Positions 7,108 through 9,559 of a stretch of DNA of 9,559 nt are shown here, one piece after another. Origin of the DNA: Sideroxydans sp. (GTDB lineage Bacteria; Pseudomonadota; Gammaproteobacteria; Burkholderiales; Gallionellaceae). How positions within the stretch are numbered: the stretch's first letter is position 1; each line of letters opens with the position of its first letter. The stretch covers positions 1 through 9,559 of the forward strand of contig JAGVFD010000082.1 in assembly GCA_020057805.1 (NCBI GenBank), read 5' to 3'. The notes below the pieces were generated by a model that had not been told where the DNA came from, did no database searches, and was given only the letters and a program-made list of their open reading frames with translations. Made by a program: the position numbers and the translations under genes.

Positions 7108-8505
7108 ATGAACGAATTGCGCAATCAATCTGTGTTGGTGATTGGTCTCGGTGAGACCGGGTTGTCACTCGCACGCTGGTTGACGGCGCAAGGCGCGCAA
7201 GTTTGCGTGGCGGATAGTCGTGCCACACCGCCGGGCGCAGATGCTTTGTACAAAGAGATGCCGCAGGTGGATGCACATTTCGGTCCGTTCCGTGACGAAT
7301 CTTTAGTCGGGATCGACCGCATTGCTATAAGCCCCGGCGTGCCACTGGCGGAACCCTTCGTGCAGCGTGCGATTGCGCGAGGAATTCCTGTGGTGGGGGA
7401 CATCGAGTTGTTAGCACAACAACTGGCGACCAACGACTATCGACGCAACACCAAGGTCATCGCTATCACCGGCGCGAATGGCAAGACCACGGTCACAAGC
7501 ATGGTGGGGGCGATGTGTGCTGAAGCGGGATTGGATACGCAAGTCGCAGGCAACATTTCGCCTGCCGTGTTGGATGCCTTGAGTCAGCGTACGCAGCAGC
7601 CACAGGCATGGGTGCTGGAATTGTCCAGTTTCCAACTCGAAACAACGACCAGCCTAAATGCCGATGTCGCTGTAGTGCTGAATGTGACGGAAGACCATCT
7701 AGACCGCTACGACGGCAGCATGGAAAAGTACGCCGCTGCTAAGGCGCGCATCTTTCAAGGGGCAGGTGTGCAGGTGTTCAATCGTGAAGATGCTCGCAGC
7801 GTCACAATGAAAATCGCAGGACGCTCACAAATTAGTTTTGGTTTGGATACCCCGATGAGCGAATTAGATTGGGGCATCAAGCGTGAAGGCTCAATTATTT
7901 GGCTCATGCAAGGCACACAAAAAATCATGCGCGCGGATGAGCTGCAAGTGAGCGGCATGCACAACGTAGCTAATGCACTCGCCGCGTTGGCTTTGTGTCG
8001 CTCGTTAGGACTGCCACTCGCGCCCTTGGTGAAGGCGCTGCGTAGATTTAAAGGCTTGCCGCATCGCGTAGAAAAAGTCGCGGAGATAAATGACGTGACT
8101 TACTACGACGATTCTAAAGGTACCAATGTGGGCGCGACGGAAGCGGCACTAAAAGGAATGGGCAAATTATCAGTCGTCATTTTGGGCGGCGAGGGTAAGG
8201 GACAGGATTTCTCGCCATTGAAAAGCGCGGTGGCACAACATGCACGCGCCGCCGTGTTGATTGGACGCGATGCGCCGCTGATTGAAAAGGCGCTGCACGG
8301 TTGCGGCAAGCCGATCTTAAAAGCACGCGACATGAATGACGCGGTGCGCATCGCCAGTATCACCGCGCAACGTGGCGATGCGGTGCTGATGTCGCCTGCC
8401 TGTGCGAGTTTTGATATGTACAAAAATTATTTGCACCGCGCCGAAACATTTATTGCGGCGGTGAAAAATTTAGAGGTGGAGGCGACATGCATAGCGCAGT
8501 CTTAA
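7108..8505 (+). CDS. murD: UDP-MurNAc-L-alanine:D-glutamate ligase MurD
   Basis: MurD adds D-glutamate to UDP-MurNAc-L-Ala in the cytoplasm, the second amino acid of the stem peptide. The 465-residue protein has a Rossmann-like N-terminal domain with [15 protein letters not shown] at 11-25, the P-loop ITGANGKTT at 120-128, ELSSFQLE at 171-178, [10 protein letters not shown] at 192-201, and the likely carbamylated K212 in the YAAAKARIF context. The C-terminal domain carries YYDDSKGTN at 332-340, [10 protein letters not shown] at 359-368 and [14 protein letters not shown] at 428-441, characteristic of MurD. The ATG at 7108 starts exactly where the family motif region requires; the frame is open further upstream but that part lies within mraY and adds residues unlike MurD. 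The ribosome binding site is weak, so coupling to mraY is likely. It overlaps ftsW by 19 nt. Slightly longer than E. coli MurD (438). Confidence 0.97.
   Translation: MNELRNQSVLVIGLGETGLSLARWLTAQGAQVCVADSRATPPGADALYKEMPQVDAHFGPFRDESLVGIDRIAISPGVPLAEPFVQRAIARGIPVVGDIELLAQQLATNDYRRNTKVIAITGANGKTTVTSMVGAMCAEAGLDTQVAGNISPAVLDALSQRTQQPQAWVLELSSFQLETTTSLNADVAVVLNVTEDHLDRYDGSMEKYAAAKARIFQGAGVQVFNREDARSVTMKIAGRSQISFGLDTPMSELDWGIKREGSIIWLMQGTQKIMRADELQVSGMHNVANALAALALCRSLGLPLAPLVKALRRFKGLPHRVEKVAEINDVTYYDDSKGTNVGATEAALKGMGKLSVVILGGEGKGQDFSPLKSAVAQHARAAVLIGRDAPLIEKALHGCGKPILKARDMNDAVRIASITAQRGDAVLMSPACASFDMYKNYLHRAETFIAAVKNLEVEATCIAQS
8472..8482 (+). promoter_or_regulatory. Double Shine-Dalgarno ahead of ftsW
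   Basis: Two candidate sites occur in the end of murD: AGAGGT at 8472-8477, 9 nt before the ATG at 8487, and GGAGG at 8478-8482, 4 nt before it. The first has the better spacing, the second the better match. Together they support the ATG at 8487 as the ftsW start. Confidence 0.6.
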
Positions 8506-9559
8506 ATTCGCCACGCCGTCATGTGGTTGCCGAGTACGACACGGTGCTGGTGTGGATTGTCACAGCGCTGCTGGCGATTGGCTTGGTGATGGTGTATTCC
8601 GCGTCGATTGCGACTGCTGAAGCAGGTAAATACACCGGCCATCAGGCCACGTACTACCTCGTGCGACACAGCATTTTCATCAGCATCGGATTGGTGATGG
8701 CGGTGTTAGCGTTTCAAGTGCCCACCCAGCTGTGGCAAAAATACGCACCCTATTTATTTTTGTTCGGTGTGGTGTTGCTGCTGCTGGTGCTGATTCCCGG
8801 CGTAGGAAAAGTGGTTAACGGCAGTCGTCGTTGGTTGTCATTTGCAGTCTTCAATTTGCAGCCGTCTGAATTGATGAAATTGTTTGCTGTGCTGTATGCC
8901 GCCGACTATGCAGTGCGCAAAGGCGCAGTGAAAGACCAAATACTTAAGCCCTTCGTGCCCATGTTTTTGGCGATTTTCTTGGTGGGTACGTTGTTGTTGT
9001 CCGAGCCTGATATGGGCGCGTTTGTGGTGATTTTGGCGATTGCGATGTGCACCTTGTGGCTAGGCGGATTCAATCTGAAAATTTTTGGCGCGCTGACGGT
9101 GGCCGTGCCGCTGGCCTTTGCCGCGCTGATTTTTTCATCTCCCTATCGCATGGAGCGCGTGGTCGGATTTATGAATCCATGGGCAGATCCGTATGGCAAG
9201 GGCTATCAATTAAGTCATGCCTTGATTGCTTTCGGACGCGGTGAGTGGTTCGGGGTTGGATTGGGCGGTAGTGTTGAGAAGCTGTTTTATCTACCTGAAG
9301 CGCACACCGACTTCTTGCTGGCGGTCACGGCTGAAGAGCTGGGCTTGATGGGGGTCTCGGCGGTGTTGATTTTATTCGCATGGCTCATTGTTCGCGCTTT
9401 CGCTATTGGGCGTCAGGCCGCAATGTCTGAGCGTCTGTTCCCCGCGCTGGTGGCACAAGGCATCGCCGTGTGGTTGGGCGTGCAAGCCATGATCAACATC
9501 GGCGTGAACATGGGGGTGTTGCCGACCAAAGGATTGACCTTGCCGTTCCTGAGTTTCGG
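8487..9559 (+). CDS. ftsW: Peptidoglycan glycosyltransferase FtsW, 3' end cut by the window
   Basis: FtsW is the SEDS-family inner-membrane enzyme that polymerises lipid II into septal glycan strands, working with FtsI. The frame is open from ATG 8487 to the last base, giving 357 complete codons with no stop; the rest lies beyond the window. Family motifs are clear: VMVYSAS at 34-40, [15 protein letters not shown] at 111-128, LSEPDMG at 171-177, [20 protein letters not shown] at 237-256, LPEAHTDF at 269-276 with D275 equivalent to the catalytic aspartate of SEDS proteins, and [17 protein letters not shown] at 341-357, the usual near-C-terminal motif. Many hydrophobic segments are visible. The first 18 residues are a cytoplasmic tail. 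Probably only a few tens of residues are missing. The start lies within murD. The expected next genes (murG, murC, ddl, ftsQ, ftsA, ftsZ) are not visible. Confidence 0.96.
   Translation, partial: MHSAVLNSPRRHVVAEYDTVLVWIVTALLAIGLVMVYSASIATAEAGKYTGHQATYYLVRHSIFISIGLVMAVLAFQVPTQLWQKYAPYLFLFGVVLLLLVLIPGVGKVVNGSRRWLSFAVFNLQPSELMKLFAVLYAADYAVRKGAVKDQILKPFVPMFLAIFLVGTLLLSEPDMGAFVVILAIAMCTLWLGGFNLKIFGALTVAVPLAFAALIFSSPYRMERVVGFMNPWADPYGKGYQLSHALIAFGRGEWFGVGLGGSVEKLFYLPEAHTDFLLAVTAEELGLMGVSAVLILFAWLIVRAFAIGRQAAMSERLFPALVAQGIAVWLGVQAMINIGVNMGVLPTKGLTLPFLSF

Noticed and set aside
9047..9244. Short plus-strand open frame inside ftsW
   Set aside because: It is an alternative frame of the conserved SEDS coding region and has no independent support.

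Overview
This window is a dense, single-strand stretch of a bacterial dcw (division and cell wall) cluster. Eight genes run left to right without a real gap: rsmH (mraW), ftsL, ftsI, murE, murF, mraY, murD and a 3'-truncated ftsW. The gene order, the meso-diaminopimelate type of MurE (DNPR motif), the Gram-negative style FtsL/FtsI pair and moderately high GC all point to a proteobacterium. The protein style and the upstream repeat suggest a betaproteobacterium, perhaps Nitrosomonadales. That placement is inference; no search was possible.

Layout: positions 1-96 are non-coding and hold a weak sigma70-like promoter candidate and a perfect 8-bp-stem palindrome of the ATTCCC-N8-GGGAAT type seen as a dispersed repeat in betaproteobacteria. 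From 97 to the window end everything is coding. Junctions are: rsmH/ftsL 8-nt overlap, ftsL/ftsI, ftsI/murE and murE/murF each a 4-nt ATGA overlap, murF/mraY directly abutting, mraY/murD a 2-nt gap, murD/ftsW 19-nt overlap. This is the architecture of one translationally coupled operon. No terminator, RNA gene, CRISPR array, insertion sequence or phage gene was seen.

How the genes work together: MurE, MurF and MurD are ATP-dependent amino-acid ligases that build the UDP-MurNAc-pentapeptide (MurD adds D-Glu, MurE meso-DAP, MurF D-Ala-D-Ala). MraY moves the product onto undecaprenyl phosphate to make lipid I. FtsW polymerises lipid II at the septum, FtsI cross-links the new glycan, and FtsL is part of the FtsQLB complex that activates FtsW/FtsI. 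RsmH methylates 16S rRNA and is the usual first or second gene of the cluster.

No new biological system is evident. The unusual points are local: a purine/pyrimidine-asymmetric inverted repeat with five G-triplet runs at the 3' end of murF, encoding an atypical C-terminal tail just ahead of a consensus-strength mraY ribosome binding site; a triplicated 7-bp repeat inside murF; and the palindromic repeat sitting in the rsmH leader.
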